From: Rutpela maculata
Taxonomy: Eukaryota > Arthropoda > Insecta > Coleoptera > Cerambycidae
Length of the DNA: 64,000 nt
Direction of reading: 5' to 3'
Assembly: GCA_936432065.2 (NCBI GenBank)
Contig: OW386285.2
Coordinates: forward strand, 178,065,200-178,129,199
The notes below the pieces were generated by a model. It saw only the letters and a list, made by a program, of their open reading frames with translations, had not been told where the DNA came from and ran no database searches. The position numbers were made by a program, and so were the translations under genes. Shown here piece by piece: positions 45,899 through 57,340 of the stretch. Positions within the stretch are counted from its first letter, which is position 1. The number at the start of each line of letters is the position of its first letter.

Positions 45899-47396
45899 TT
45901 ATTGTGTAGGAAGTGGACAAACTTTTACAACAGGGCGTTTAAAAAGGCCCTGTTTAGTTCTTACTGAAACGACTCTAGTTACGCCATCTTTATTAGGAAA
46001 AGTTTCTTCCACAAGCCCTAAAGGCCACTGTAAAGGTGGAGTCCCATCTTGCCTGAGGACTATCACCATACCAGGTTCTATTTTTTTTGAAGGGGTGTTC
46101 CAACGTTCTCTCACGTGTAGGGTAGTTAAATACTCTAAATGCCAACGACGCCAATAATCTTGAATCATTCGATCAATTGATTGAAACCGATTTAAGCGGT
46201 TCAATGGCTCTTTTGTTAAGTCTGGAGTTGGCAAACTTTGCAGGGGAGTCAAATTTAGAAAATGCGCAGGCGTAAGAGCCATTGGCTCGGCAGGATCCGA
46301 ACTAAGAACACAAAGTAGACGAGAATTGAGTAAGGCCTCAATTTGTGTTAATAGAGTGTAAAATTCCTCATAAGATAATATTTGATCACCAATTACCTTA
46401 TAAAGGTTCATTTTGACTGACTTAACATTGGCTTCCCATATACCGCCAAAATGCGGAGCGGATGGCGGATTAAACTTCCATTCTATTTTTCTATAAGCTA
46501 ATTCACCAGCAAATTGAACCTTATAATCATTTATAATTTACTAAATTATATAAACTGTCCAAAACGTTTTTTTGTACCAATAAAATTTGTACCACAATCG
46601 GAATAGATTACAGCACATGGTCCCCTGCGTGAAAGAAAGCGTTTTAACGCCTGCATAAAATTAGGAGTACTTAAACTTGACACAAGTTCTAAGTGGATGG
46701 CCTTTGTAACAAGGCAGATAAATAAACATATATAAGCCTTTTGCGACCTTGTCCCTCTAGTGCGATTAAGGGTTATGGCTACCGGCCCTGCGTAATCTAT
46801 CCCAGTGAAAGTAAAGCATTTTGCTTCTTGTACTCTACATGCGGGCAAATCAGCCATCAAAGGATAAGTTAATCTTGGTCGATTTCGGAAGCAAAGATTA
46901 CAAGAATTTATGCGTTTTCGAACTACACCTCGTGCAGCTAAAATCCAATAACGTTGGCGTAACAAAGCAATACTAAATTGGGACCTGTATGTAAATTTTT
47001 ACGGTGGTAGTGATCCATCAAAAGATCTACAAAATGATCGCCTTTTGGCAATAAAATAGAGTGTTGCTGATTAAAATCTAACTGCGCGTTACGTAATCTA
47101 TCACCAACTCGTAATATTCTATCTTTAAGAAATGGTCTTAATTTTCGCAAAGAAAATGAGCATCCTTCATTATTTTCTAATAGACTAATTTCATTCGAAA
47201 AATGCCTAGTTTGAACTAATTTTATTAAGTATTCTTCGGCCTTTTCTAAATCTGTGGATATAACAGCAAATTTAATTGGCAAAATTTTACCAAATCTAAG
47301 AATATAAACAACTATATTAAGCATTTTTGTCCAGGACGACCTACTAAGAACAAGATTTTTATAAAAACTATCGAGTGTATTATTAACTGTGGTCAA
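45899..47396 (-). pseudogene. BEL integrase with DUF5641 tail, broken
   Basis: The N-terminal zinc region includes HYHRKNLHTGPNL and CNLCFRNRP. The catalytic core has D in GIDYAGP, D in YSDCGTNF, and E in HFGGIWEANVKS, so the triad is visible. The DUF5641 C-terminus runs from LLNSRLLC through DYWRRWHLEYL to GVTRVVSVRT. Breaks occur near 46,950 and near 46,450-46,550. It would integrate cDNA; this copy cannot be translated intact. Confidence 0.9.
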
Positions 47397-47444
47397 GCTA
47401 ACTATTTTCTTTTCAAGCTCTACATTATTGTCCGAAATAGATTC

Positions 47445-48080
47445 TTATGGCCAGAATTTCTTATTAAGAGAAATCCAGGCGAGGCCAGATGACCAACGAG
47501 AATTTTCTAAAAACTGAGCTGGGGTTAAGCCTCTACTTATCTCATCCGCTGGATTGTCATTTCCACTAATATGATACCAATGTGACGGCGCAAACGATTC
47601 CTGAATTTTGGCCACGCGATTGGCAACAAAAGTTTTCCATTGATGTGGCGGAGACTTTATCCAACTCAGAGTTACAGTGGAATCGGTAAAGGCATAAATA
47701 TCATTTATATGTATATGTGACATATAGTTATCTATTATTAAGCGTAAAATTTTAGCTAGTAAATGAGCGGCGCATAATTCAAGCCTGGGAATGGAAATTA
47801 TTTTTAATGGCGAAACCTTTGACTTGGCACAAACTAAAGATACTTTTATGCTGTCGGATTCTACTTTCATATAGACTACGGCTCCATAGGCCTTCTCTGA
47901 ACTATTCGCGAATCCGACTAAACTAACAGAGCAATTTTGTAAAATTCTTAAGTGACGAGGAATTTTAAAATCAGCGAGCAAAAGTAATTCGTTCTGATAC
48001 TGAGACCATGTAAGTGTAATGTGAACAGGCGGGATCTCGTCCCAATCTAATTTTAAACTCCAAAGTTCCTTGATTAACAA
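47445..48080 (-). pseudogene. BEL RNase H region
   Basis: Pao-type RNase H/peptidase A17 region: LLIKELWSLKLDWDE at the start, GFANSSEKAYGAVVY with the position of the first catalytic Asp changed to Asn, PRLELCAAHLLA with the Glu, and YAFTDSTVTLSWI with Asp. It ends in DEISRGLTPAQFLENSRW, a usual Pao motif. The frame stops near 47,445 and does not join the integrase frame. Confidence 0.88.
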
Positions 48081-48262
48081 TTTTGCATATAAAATTACTG
48101 GAGCTAAAATACCTAGAGGATAAAAAATTCAAGCTATTGTTGAAAAATATTTCTTTTAGAACACTGACCTTCGTTTACATTTACCTTAAATTATAAAACA
48201 TCTAATTGTGGTTGCCACTGGAGGCCAAGAATTTTCAAATAATCCATATCAAACTGTACAAC

Positions 48263-48928
48263 TTAAGATAATCGAATGTCTATAGGAATATCAGACAATA
48301 ATTCATGAGAGTTAGTAGACCATTTTACTAGATCAAATCCTCCCGATAAATTTATCATTTCGTGAACTAATGTCTTAGCATAGTTTATGTCAGAAACGCT
48401 AGTGACATAATCATCCGTATATATGGCTCGAAAAACAGGCTTAGAAGCTCTAGGAAAAGATTTAGTTTCATCAGTGCCAAGCTGATGAACTGTGCGTAAG
48501 GCTAAAAATGGACTTGGTTTTACTCCGAAAGTCACCGTAGTTAGTTGATACACTAACAAAGGCTCATTTGGCGAAAATCTCCATAAGATTCGTTGATATC
48601 TTTGGTGTTCAGGACATATATTGATTTGTCTATACATCTGACGTATATCAGCTGTTATGGCAATTTCAAATAATCTAAAGTTTAACAGCATAGTTACATC
48701 AGACTGTAATTTCGGCCCGGTATACAACACATCATTTAATGATAGTGATGTATCGGTTTTTGAACTAGCATCAAAGACTACTCTGAGGGGGGTACTAATG
48801 CTATCTAATTTAAATACTCCATAATGCGGTATATAATAACCGGGCGTACTTAATTCCTCATTACTACATTTCACCATGTGATTTTGTGATAAATAATCCA
48901 GCATAACTTCATTGTAACTTAGTCTCAA
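48263..48928 (-). pseudogene. BEL reverse transcriptase
   Basis: RT motifs of the Pao type: YYIPHYGVFK, LRVVFDAS, LNDVLYTGP, ADIRQMYRQI, TTVTFGVKPSPF and catalytic YTDDYVTS. A frameshift near 48,940 separates it from the protease part, and the frame ends near 48,263 before the RNase H part. The core residues are intact. Confidence 0.9.
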
Positions 48929-48942
48929 CGAAGAGGAAGATT

Positions 48943-49850
48943 CTAATTTTTTTTTAAGTTAATAAACCTTCTATAAGCTGTTGAATATGAATTCCCTAAA
49001 TTTGAGGGATCTAATTTAAACGGTAAAGCAACTGCATATCTACCGTTCAACTCTCGACTATAGGTAGATTTATAAATAATTTCACAGTCGATATCATCTT
49101 TACTAAGAATCGAGGGAACAGAAATTTCCTCAATTTCCCAAAATTTATGTAATAATTTTTCTACTGAGGGTTCCAAAAGACTACAAAATATTTTTGTATT
49201 TTCTAGCGACTGCATTATGGGAACACTTCCCATTACTATAAAACCTAAACTAGTCTCCAAAGCCATAGGTGCACAGGGTGGTCCACTAATTCTAATTTTA
49301 CCTAATACATATGAAAATATATCAGCCCCAAGAATCCCATCTATTTCACCTGGTTGATAAAAAGTATCATCAGCTAATGGTAAATTTAAAAGGTGAGTTA
49401 ATGGTTCAGTTTGAACTTTAAAACTTGGCAGCTGATCTGTAATTTTTTCAACAACTAAAGCATCTATGGCATACTTTTTATCAGAATCTAATCGCGAAAT
49501 GATTGCCAAATTTGTCTGACTTTGAACTTGACTGGCAGATGATCCTATACCAATCACAGATGTGTGGAAATTTTTTACAAAGAGTTTTAAGCGTTTAGCA
49601 CATTTGTGAGTTATAAAATTAGCTTGACTAGCTGAGTCAAGTAATAATCTATTTTATGCAAATTTCCATCTCTATCTATCACGTTGACAATAACAGTAGA
49701 CAATAAAACTGTCGTACCGTGTTTAGCAAAACTAGATTCGTCCACAGAGCAAAGACTAAGTGTAGAAGTGCTAGGTAAAGCATCTTTATTCCTAGGTAAA
49801 TCATTATTTTTAGGCAAGTCATTACTATTACACAAAGTCGTGTTCACCAC
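48943..49850 (-). pseudogene. BEL protease region (DUF1758-like)
   Basis: The retropepsin active site reads LLLDSASQANFI across a frameshift near 49,640, followed by the DUF1758-type stretch GEIDGILGADIFSYVLG and ETSLGFIVMGSV typical of Pao proteins. Upstream is a short cysteine/His-rich remnant of gag zinc knuckles (about 49,860-50,080), now full of stops. Confidence 0.82.
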
Positions 49851-50354
49851 AAGATTTTCAAAATGTAATAATGATGGTGTCTATGGCAAGTTAAGCAACT
49901 AATTTTTGACTTACAATCAATGACTCAATGGAGTGATAAACAATTTAGGCATAATCTATTATTTTTGACAAAGTCATAACGTTCCTTGGTTGTGAATTTC
50001 AGAAAACCAGGGCATCTGTTAATTGAATGATCAAATTGATTACATAATATACATTTATTTTTCGATTCTGATTTATTTACTAAAAATGAACGTGTAACCC
50101 CTTTTATTTGATATAAATTGCGTTTTAGAGGAACTACCTAATATTTTTGCCCGCGACTTTATAAAAGTCACAATTTATTCATACGAGGGTATACTGTTAT
50201 TTTGTCTAAGCATTTCAAAACTACGCCTGGTTTCACTATCCAGTTTGGACAAAGCTATATACGATAATGTAAAATCGAATAAATTCTCAATATCCTTTTG
50301 CCTTTTAAGTGCAGCTGTAGCGGTATCAAATTTTTCCAAAAATAAATTTAAACC

Positions 50355-51023
50355 CTAGACAGTTTCCAATTGCAGAGGTTTAAATTCTAATATAGACTCT
50401 AAATATGAAGTAGCTAATTTTCTTTTATCTTGATATTTTTCTACTAAAGCATTCCAAATTATTTCATAGTTATCACCTACTGGAGGAATACCCGCACATA
50501 CCGATAAAGCCTTATCAGATAACTGACCAATTAAAAAATGTACTTTATCAACAGGAGTCAAATCCGGGTTACCGTGAATTAAATTTTGAAAACATTCGTA
50601 AAAAATAGGCCAGTCTTTTATGTCGCCTGAAAAAGTGGGCAATTCTAATTTTGGGAGTCTAGGTACAGATTTAACAGGGCCACGCACTTCTGTTGAAGTT
50701 TTTGCCTTATCAGGTTGATTCGCAACTAGAACCCTTTCAGCAACCACTTGAATACTACCATACAAATCATTAAGACTTTCTACTGCTTTAAAACTTGGGA
50801 CAAACTCCGAATCAATTTCTAAATTTAATTCATTAATCTGATCCATTACCCTCTCAAAATCTCGTCTTGTTTGCTCTAAAGTTTTATATCTAATCTGAAA
50901 ATTTTTTAAGTTTGCTTCCTTGTCAACATTTCGACTATCATCATATAGTCTTTGTACTCTTGTAAAAAGAGATTAATTCTTTGCAGTTAAAACTTTTAAC
51001 TGGTTTTGTTTTTTGTCAGCCAT
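50355..51023 (-). pseudogene. BEL gag (DUF1759)
   Basis: The ATG at 51021-51023 begins MADKKQNQLKVLTAKN, then a stop; the frame continues with a coiled-coil-like region and the DUF1759 core (LPKLELPTFSGDIKDW, FLIGQLSDKAL, YLESILEFKPL). A stop near 50,355 ends the open part. This is the structural particle protein in the family. Confidence 0.88.
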
Positions 51024-51341
51024 TTTCAAATACCTATATTAAATACCAATGAAATAACTATGGTAATAAATTGAAGTAAAAAATATAATCTACAGAGATA
51101 ATTTGAACTAAACTAATTATTAATGTAAAATATGACTGAAACAATAAATCTATTGTCTAAAGTAGTATTATTCCCTCCAAATAATATTTGTTAAAGTAAG
51201 TATATGTGTATATTCACACTATGAGAAAAAGACTATAAGAAAAACTAAGAGATAAATATTCTCTGAAATATTCTAACTTAATTAAGCACTAAAAAAATCA
51301 AAGATCTAAAGAAATTAATAATAAAGAAAAAACTATGCGGC

Positions 51342-51360
51342 TCGATATTGGACCAAAAAA
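51342..51360 (-). other. BEL primer-binding site
   Basis: On the minus strand, after a run of Ts following the LTR, comes TGGTCCAATATCGAGCC, which begins with the TGG expected for a tRNA 3' CCA. The tRNA was not identified. Confidence 0.6.
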
Positions 51361-51772
51361 TGTATTGTTTTTAAGCAGACTGTAAAATGTTAACTAAATG
51401 TATCTAAAGAAATATTTGTTATAAACTAAAGAAATTCTTACCAAATCCAGCCTGATGCACTTTCACTTGCGTTGCAATTGGAAGTAGGAAGGGTTAAAAA
51501 GGAATAAAGGAAAAATATATCGCATGTACGCAAAATACACACACTCAATTAGGTAAAACTTGCTATATGTTCTATCTATTCAGAAAGCAAAAATATTCTC
51601 TCTCTAGGGAAACTATCTATCTGACTATGTAAAAAACTATATAAAAATTCGAACAGAATAAATTAAATTTTAACACATGTAGTGACATCTATTTTTGAGC
51701 TACCCAAATATCATTTGAATAGAAGTTAACTACTTAGATATAATTTGAAATTAATTATACATGGCCCAAACA
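51361..51772 (-). repeat. BEL 5' LTR
   Basis: 412 bp. Followed on the right by the duplicated TAATG. Confidence 0.95.
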
Positions 51773-52139
51773 TAATGCAATATGAGACTTTAGAAAATAT
51801 CGATGAATGATACGCGCAAAAAATGCTTCCTCTACTAAATTAAACATATACTTTTTTGTCAGCAATAATTATTATGTTTTAATTACCAATTTTTATGGAT
51901 GGGGTAAAATTAATTAAAAAAAATAAATATTGGAGGATACCGAATCAAGAATCTATTTCATTCCTCTCATTTATTAAATGACTAGTAATACAGCAACACA
52001 ACATACCTATTAACACAAAAATAACTGTAATAACAAAGTTTCATATTAAAAATACACATAGTAACAGGATAACAACAGAATAACTGTGCCAAAAACAAAA
52101 ATGCAGATATTGTTATAAAACATATTTACAAATTAGAAT

Positions 52140-52580
52140 TGTAATTAAATTCTCTGTTCAAAATGTCCTCTTCAGCTTCAGTACATTTTTTAGTGTGCTT
52201 CACGAGATGGCCGATTGATCTTCTTATCATATCTGGACTGTCTGTCTCTAATTTTTTTGTGGTATTCATCAATCCTTTGAATTTAATTGTTCCATGCAAT
52301 CTGTGTCCATTTTGTAGACGTCACCCTTTAAATGACCTCATAAAAAATAATCTACATGGTTGAAATCCGAAGATCTTGTTGATCATACATGAGGACCTTC
52401 GTGGCCAATCCATATGTTTGGATATGTATCATTTAAATGGTTGCTAATTTGGTTGGACAAATGTGGTGAGGCTCCATCATGTTGAATGAACATACCTCGG
52501 ATATTTACATTTCCTAAAAGATTCGGTAATGTATGTTGTAAAAACCTTAATTTGAGATTTTTATCTAAACTAATTGGCAA
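52140..52580 (-). pseudogene. Mariner-type transposase C-terminal relic
   Basis: Minus-strand text reads FIQHDGASPHLSNQISNHL, then DTYPNIWIGHEGPHV, stop, STRSSDFNHVDYFL, stop, GHLKGDVYK. This is the pattern of long-TIR mariner-like transposases: Q-D-G-A-P-P-H, WIGR-G-P, and S-P-D-L-T-P-L-D-F-F-L-W-G. The second Asp of the catalytic triad is in QHDGA and the last acidic position is in FNHVDYF. The N-terminal half is missing. Part of the segment is also present inverted in the right arm (~52655-52850). Confidence 0.8.
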
Positions 52581-53960
52581 AAAGAATGAACAGATTAGAC
52601 CAGAAATTTTACTTTAAACAATGGCCTTAAACGTAAAATCAGTTAGTTTTGGATTATGAGGTCACTTAAAGAGTGGACATTGACTGCGTAGATCAATTAA
52701 TTCAAAGTATTGCTGAATGCCGCAACGAAATTAGAAATAGTCCAGATGTGATAAGAAGATCAATCGGTCATCTCGTGAACTGCACTAGAAAATGTACTGA
52801 AACTGAGGAGGCTATTTTGAACATAAAATTTAATTATAATTCTAATTTGTAAATGTTTTATGACAATATCTGCATTTTTTGTTTTTGGTACAATTATTCT
52901 GTTGATATTTTTTTGTTATCTTGTTACTATGTGCATTATTGATATACAACTTTGTTATTACAGTTATTGTTGTTGGTAATAGGTATGTTGTGTTGCTGCA
53001 TTACCACTCTTTAATAAATGAGAGGAATGAGATAGATTCTTGATTCGGTGTCCTCTAATATTTATTTTTTTATTTATTTTCACCTCCTCCATAAAAAAAT
53101 GTAATTAAAACATAATAATTATTGTTGAAAAAAAAAAAATAAATGCCCAATTTAATAGTGGAAGCATTTTTTGCGCATGTCATTCATCGATATTTTCTAA
53201 AGTTTCATATTGCATTATTTATTGGAATTTAATTCGAAGACGGCAGAGGTGTGGCAAAAAAATTAATGAAGCCATTTTGTTCAGTTTTTGATGTATTTTT
53301 CGACTTTAATATTGAAATTAAAAAAAAAACATACAGGGTATTCTCTTCTTGAAGAACAACAAAAACATTTTTTTCTCAAGTCCGGACTTGGATTTTTTAT
53401 GTGCATGATACAAGTACTTATTTAGGATTACTAGTGTATTATATGTGCCAAATATGAACTTAGTATTCCAATCCTTTACAAAGTAACAACAAAAAGAAAT
53501 GTTGACCAAAATACATAAAACACCCCATTTCAGCAACGAGCACCCAACTAGCTTTTTCTATGATTGATTATGATTACCCCCGGTATTCTCTATCTGTCAT
53601 TAAAGCATGTCCGTTTCCTCGTGAAACACCTTTTATTTCCAAAGCCTTGGTAATCAGACACTTTAAGTAGGTACAAAAACTGTTTTCCGAAAGTTGAACA
53701 TCAGCATAATACACGTTTTAAATCGAAAACAACAAAAATACCTAAAATTTAAAAAACGATTGGTCAGTGAAGTTTTACCTACCTTTGTCCATTGGCATAT
53801 GCTGAAATTCCTATTGAAATAAAAAATACTCATTCACAAGGAATTCTGAAGAAATATGTAAAAATATGGCTTTCGCAAATACAGAGAAATAATATACATC
53901 AGTTCATAGATAGGAAAAATTACGCCCGACTCCTACTTTTTACACTCGTTATTCAGAATA

Positions 53961-54148
53961 GTGCCACTCTTAACATTTCAATTATTATTACTATATTTAA
54001 ATTTTATTAATATTTATTTTTATTATTTTAATTATTATTATAATTTTTATTGTTTTAATCTTTTTTATTTTAATTTTTATTACTAATTACTTATAAAAAC
54101 ATATTTCATTCGAATTTTCTTAACACCCTTCCTCACTTTATTTCATTT
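53961..54148. other. AT-rich stretch, probable LINE B 3' UTR
   Basis: Consists mostly of ATT-rich runs; matches the (ATT)n-tailed 3' regions of LINE A. Confidence 0.4.
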
Positions 54149-54411
<263 letters not shown>

Positions 54412-54416
54412 GGTTT

Positions 54417-54640
54417 GCTATCATTACTGCTTCCATCCATTTACCATTTACATTTATTATTACGTCCATCGTGTTATTGCGTCCATATATCGGACGCAGC
54501 AAATCCACACGTTGTTTTTCGTATTTCCCGCGAACTATTAAAGCTGATATTATGACATTTATGCGTAACTCTAAGACCCATCCTGGTTCCCGTCGAAACT
54601 CCACGCCATCTACACGGATTCCGAAGATATATCCAGATCT
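54417..54640 (-). CDS. Unrecognised partial ORF next to the TA tract
   Basis: A minus-strand frame of ~75 codons (FRREPGWVLELRINVII, then VDLLRPIYGRN) has mixed composition and then runs into the TA tract, where it becomes Ile/Tyr repeats. It looks like a remnant of a real coding sequence cut by microsatellite expansion. Family unknown. Confidence 0.25.
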
Positions 54641-55111
54641 TTAAAATTTAAGTGGACGCAGTAATGTTACCACAATATACAAAAATGTATAATTTTAGTT
54701 CAAAGGAATTCCTGTAGAGGCGTACCAAACATATACGAATCCGTATGTTATCTGTATATTTCACAAATATTATTGCGACCGGCTATTGGCAACGTCGCAA
54801 GTGAGCGTTATCGTTGATATATTTTTAGAAATACTGATTTGATTATATTGTAAATATTGAATTCAAATAATTATAGAGATATTACTCCGTGCTGGTGAAT
54901 TGTTGCGTCCGAATAGTTTTTTTTATATTTAACTCTCTATTGCAAATTGGGAATTTATTTAAATTATTTTTTATGCATTCTTCCGTAACGTTTTAGAAAA
55001 TTGTGTCTGTACATAAGTTCCATTTAGGAATACTATGTATAGTTTCGCAATAGAAATGGCACATTGCACATGGCACGAAAATTTAAAATTGATAGTTTTC
55101 TTCTTCCACAA
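54641..55111. other. No gene recognised
   Basis: AT-rich, no terminal repeats or RNA genes seen. Confidence 0.4.
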
Positions 55112-55207
55112 ACGCACGTTTCACCTATCAAGTTAGCATCATCTGGAGAAGATTAAAATTGAACTTCGTCTCGAAGTGATGCCAACTTGGTTGGCGAAAT
55201 GTGTGCA
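55112..55207. ncRNA. Inverted pair of hammerhead-like motifs, decayed
   Basis: Minus strand: CAGATGA, then a GCTAACTTGATAGG hairpin, then GAAACGTGCG (55147-55112). Plus strand: GTGAT, GCCAACTTGGTTGGC stem-loop, GAAATGTGTGC (55178-55207). Each has the order core, stem II, GAAA of a hammerhead ribozyme, with one or more core changes. The two face each other. Confidence 0.45.
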
Positions 55208-55251
55208 CCGAGTGTTTCTATAGTGTTTATGGAAATACGCATTATGAGATT

Positions 55252-55796
55252 ACTTCCACATCCAGTGGAAGTATAGTAACGACAAAAAAATTTTTAAAAA
55301 TTTTTATTGCTCATATAGGCTTAGAATGGTCCTGAAACGTCGAGATTTTAAGTTTGAGCAAAAAAAATTTCTGTCTGTCTGTCGTCTGTCGGTCTGTCTG
55401 TAACTTTTTTTGTGCGCACGATTACTCTGGAACCGTTTAAGATATTGACTTGAAATTTGGTACACGTATGTATTTTAACGAGATCTGGAACTAGATTATA
55501 TTTTCATCTTATTGCGTTAAAAGGTTGGGGGTAAATAGGTAAATCAAACAGGTAAAGGCCTCAAAAATGTTTTTGGCATTAGCCACTCCCATTACTACCC
55601 CCACCCCTTTGTTAAAGGGGGTGAAAAAAAATTAAATTGTAATTTAGCGTGCATACAAGAACCCAAGGCCTCAATTTTTTTTTTACTTCAGTCACCCCCA
55701 CTACCAACCCTCTACCACCACCCCCCACTACCGATGTGGCATATCGTTTCATAGGTTTTTGGGGTAGACGATTTCAAATATTATGTTGTTAAAGTT
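55252..55796 (+). repeat. ACTTCC-family repeat (copy 4)
   Basis: Begins ACTTCCACATCCAGTGGAAG and matches the complete copy until AAAGTT, where a minisatellite replaces the expected CCATAAACAATTATT. Confidence 0.85.
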
Positions 55797-56290
55797 ACTT
55801 CGAATATTATGGATGCGCAGTGGCTTTGCTCGATTAGTATGGATGTGCAGTAGGTTTCCCCGAGTATTATGGATGCGCAGTGGCTTTCCTCGAGTATTTT
55901 GGATGCGCAGTAACTTTTCTCGAGTATTATAGATCGCAGTAGGTTACCTCAAGTAGTACGAATGCACAGCGGGTTACTTTAAATAGTATGGATGCGCAGT
56001 GGCTTTCGTCGAGTACGATGGATGCGCAGTGAGTTACCACGAGTAGTATGGATGCGCAGTGGCTTTTCTCGAGTACTATAGATGCGCAGTAGGTTACCGC
56101 AAGTGGTATGGATGCGCAGTGGGTTTCCTCGAGTAAAATGGATGCGCAGTGGGTTACTTCAAGAAATATGAATGCGCAGTGGCTTTCCTCCAGTAAATTG
56201 GATGCACAGTGGGTTACTTTGAGTAGTGTGGATGCGTAGAAGGTTTCCTTGGAGAGAATGCTTGAAGTAGAGGCTTTACTTCTATCGAGT
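55797..56290 (+). repeat. 30-bp minisatellite
   Basis: About 16 units close to GAGTATTATGGATGCGCAGT plus GGCTTTCCTC. The unit length is a multiple of three, so the minus strand stays open for over 300 bases and encodes a 10-residue repeat around THCASILLEE; this is probably a by-product. Confidence 0.93.
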
Positions 56291-56300
56291 AGTTTACGGC

Positions 56301-56500
56301 NNNNNNNNNNNNNNNNNNNNNNNNNNNNNNNNNNNNNNNNNNNNNNNNNNNNNNNNNNNNNNNNNNNNNNNNNNNNNNNNNNNNNNNNNNNNNNNNNNNN
56401 NNNNNNNNNNNNNNNNNNNNNNNNNNNNNNNNNNNNNNNNNNNNNNNNNNNNNNNNNNNNNNNNNNNNNNNNNNNNNNNNNNNNNNNNNNNNNNNNNNNN
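56301..56500. other. Assembly gap of 200 N
   Basis: Exactly 200 Ns between the minisatellite and the next ACTTCC copy. The round number suggests a fixed-size placeholder. Confidence 0.99.
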
Positions 56501-57186
56501 TCCACATCCAGTGGAAGTATAGTAACGACAAAAAAATTTTTAAAAATTTTTATTGTTCAAATAGGCTTAGAATGTTACGAAACGTCGAGATTTTAAGTTT
56601 GAGCGAAAAAAAATTTCTGTCTGTCGGTCTGTCTAACTTTTTTGTGCGCACGTTTACTCTGGAACCGTTTGAGATATTGACTTGAAATTTGGTACACGTA
56701 TGTACTTTAACGAGATCTAGAACTACATTATATTTTCATCTTGTTCCGTCGAAGGGTTGGGGGGTAAATTGTGGTAAATTTGGGAAAAATAGGTAAATCA
56801 AGCAGGTAAGAGTCCATAAAATTGGTATTTAGTATATACAATAGAAGCTGAGGTCTCAAAAAAAATTTTGGCATTACCCACCCCCATTACCACCCCCACT
56901 CCATTATTAAAGGGGATGAAAAAAAATTGTGATTTAGGGTGTGTACAAGAACCAGAAACCTCAAAATGTTTTTTACTTCATCCACCCCCCCTACCACCCC
57001 CTATCACCACCCCCACCCCGCTACCGATGTGGAGTATCATTTTATGGATTTTTGGGGTAGAGGATTTCAAATATTATAATAATATTCCATAAACAATTAT
57101 TTCCATATACAAAATTTTTTCGTTGTGAGTGACTTAGATAAAAAATCTGGATGTGGAAGTAGTGATTCCTTGGGCATCGGTTTTTT
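56501..57186 (+). repeat. ACTTCC-family repeat (copy 5)
   Basis: Starts TCCACATCCAGTGGAAG directly after the gap and ends TTGGGCATCGGTTTTTT. Full length apart from a few bases lost to the gap. Confidence 0.85.
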
Positions 57187-57340
57187 ATGGGTTTTTGGTG
57201 TACATGATTTCAAATATTAGACTATTAAAGTTCCATAAACAATTATTTCTACATAGTGGAGTGTAAATATAGTATTTTCGTTGTAAGAGACTTGGATGTG
57301 GAAGTAGTGATTCCTTGTTTAACATCGTTTCATCGTTTTT
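57187..57340 (+). repeat. ACTTCC-family 3' fragment
   Basis: Only the last ~150 bases of the family (ATTTCAAATATTAGACT to TGGATGTGGAAGTAGTGATT). Confidence 0.75.

Larger units (their letters stand above)
45266..51772 (-). mobile_element. BEL/Pao LTR retrotransposon, full length, decayed
   Basis: Minus orientation, 6,507 bp. LTRs 51361-51772 (5') and 45266-45676 (3') run TGTTTGGGCC...AACAATACA. TAATG duplicates the target (45261-45265 and 51773-51777). Domain order gag, protease, RT, RNase H, integrase with the DUF1759/DUF1758/A17/DUF5641 signatures is characteristic of BEL/Pao. Many stops and frameshifts separate the domains. It sits inside the mariner-type element. Confidence 0.96.
44842..53633. 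mobile_element. Long-TIR Tc1/mariner-type foldback element
   Basis: The left end CAGGGTGTTTCACGAGGAAA is inverted at the right end (TTTCCTCGTGAAACACC, last bases changed). TA flanks both sides (44840-44841 and 53634-53635). Once the BEL insertion is removed, the inverted arms are ~1 kb each (left 44842-45265 plus 51773 to ~52345; right ~52655-53633) around a ~310-bp loop. A broken transposase C-terminus lies in the loop and left arm and is partly repeated inverted in the right arm. Non-autonomous. Confidence 0.85.
42192..53960 (+). pseudogene. LINE B endonuclease/RT, split by nested elements
   Basis: The ATG at 42192 opens MDPYIKNYQIKKI, homologous to the LINE A start. Endonuclease: RSNIRSIS, RETWKI, VYRSPSTN, IEDINIDIF (where LINE A has IGDMNLNI), TCIDYIF, ISDHYS. 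RT: NYRPISLI, DLAKAFDTVCH, GVPQGTVLG, and FSDDTVVFY, where LINE A has FADDTAIFY. Frameshifts near 43,080, 43,910 and 44,410 and further stops break it. At 44,841 the text stops at DIRQLY and resumes at 53,636 with FQSL and a C-terminal region like that of LINE A. The insertion of the mariner-type element at 44842-53633 explains the split exactly. Confidence 0.88.

Noticed and set aside
55927..56596. Frames spanning the N gap
   Set aside because: Created by undetermined bases and the minisatellite.
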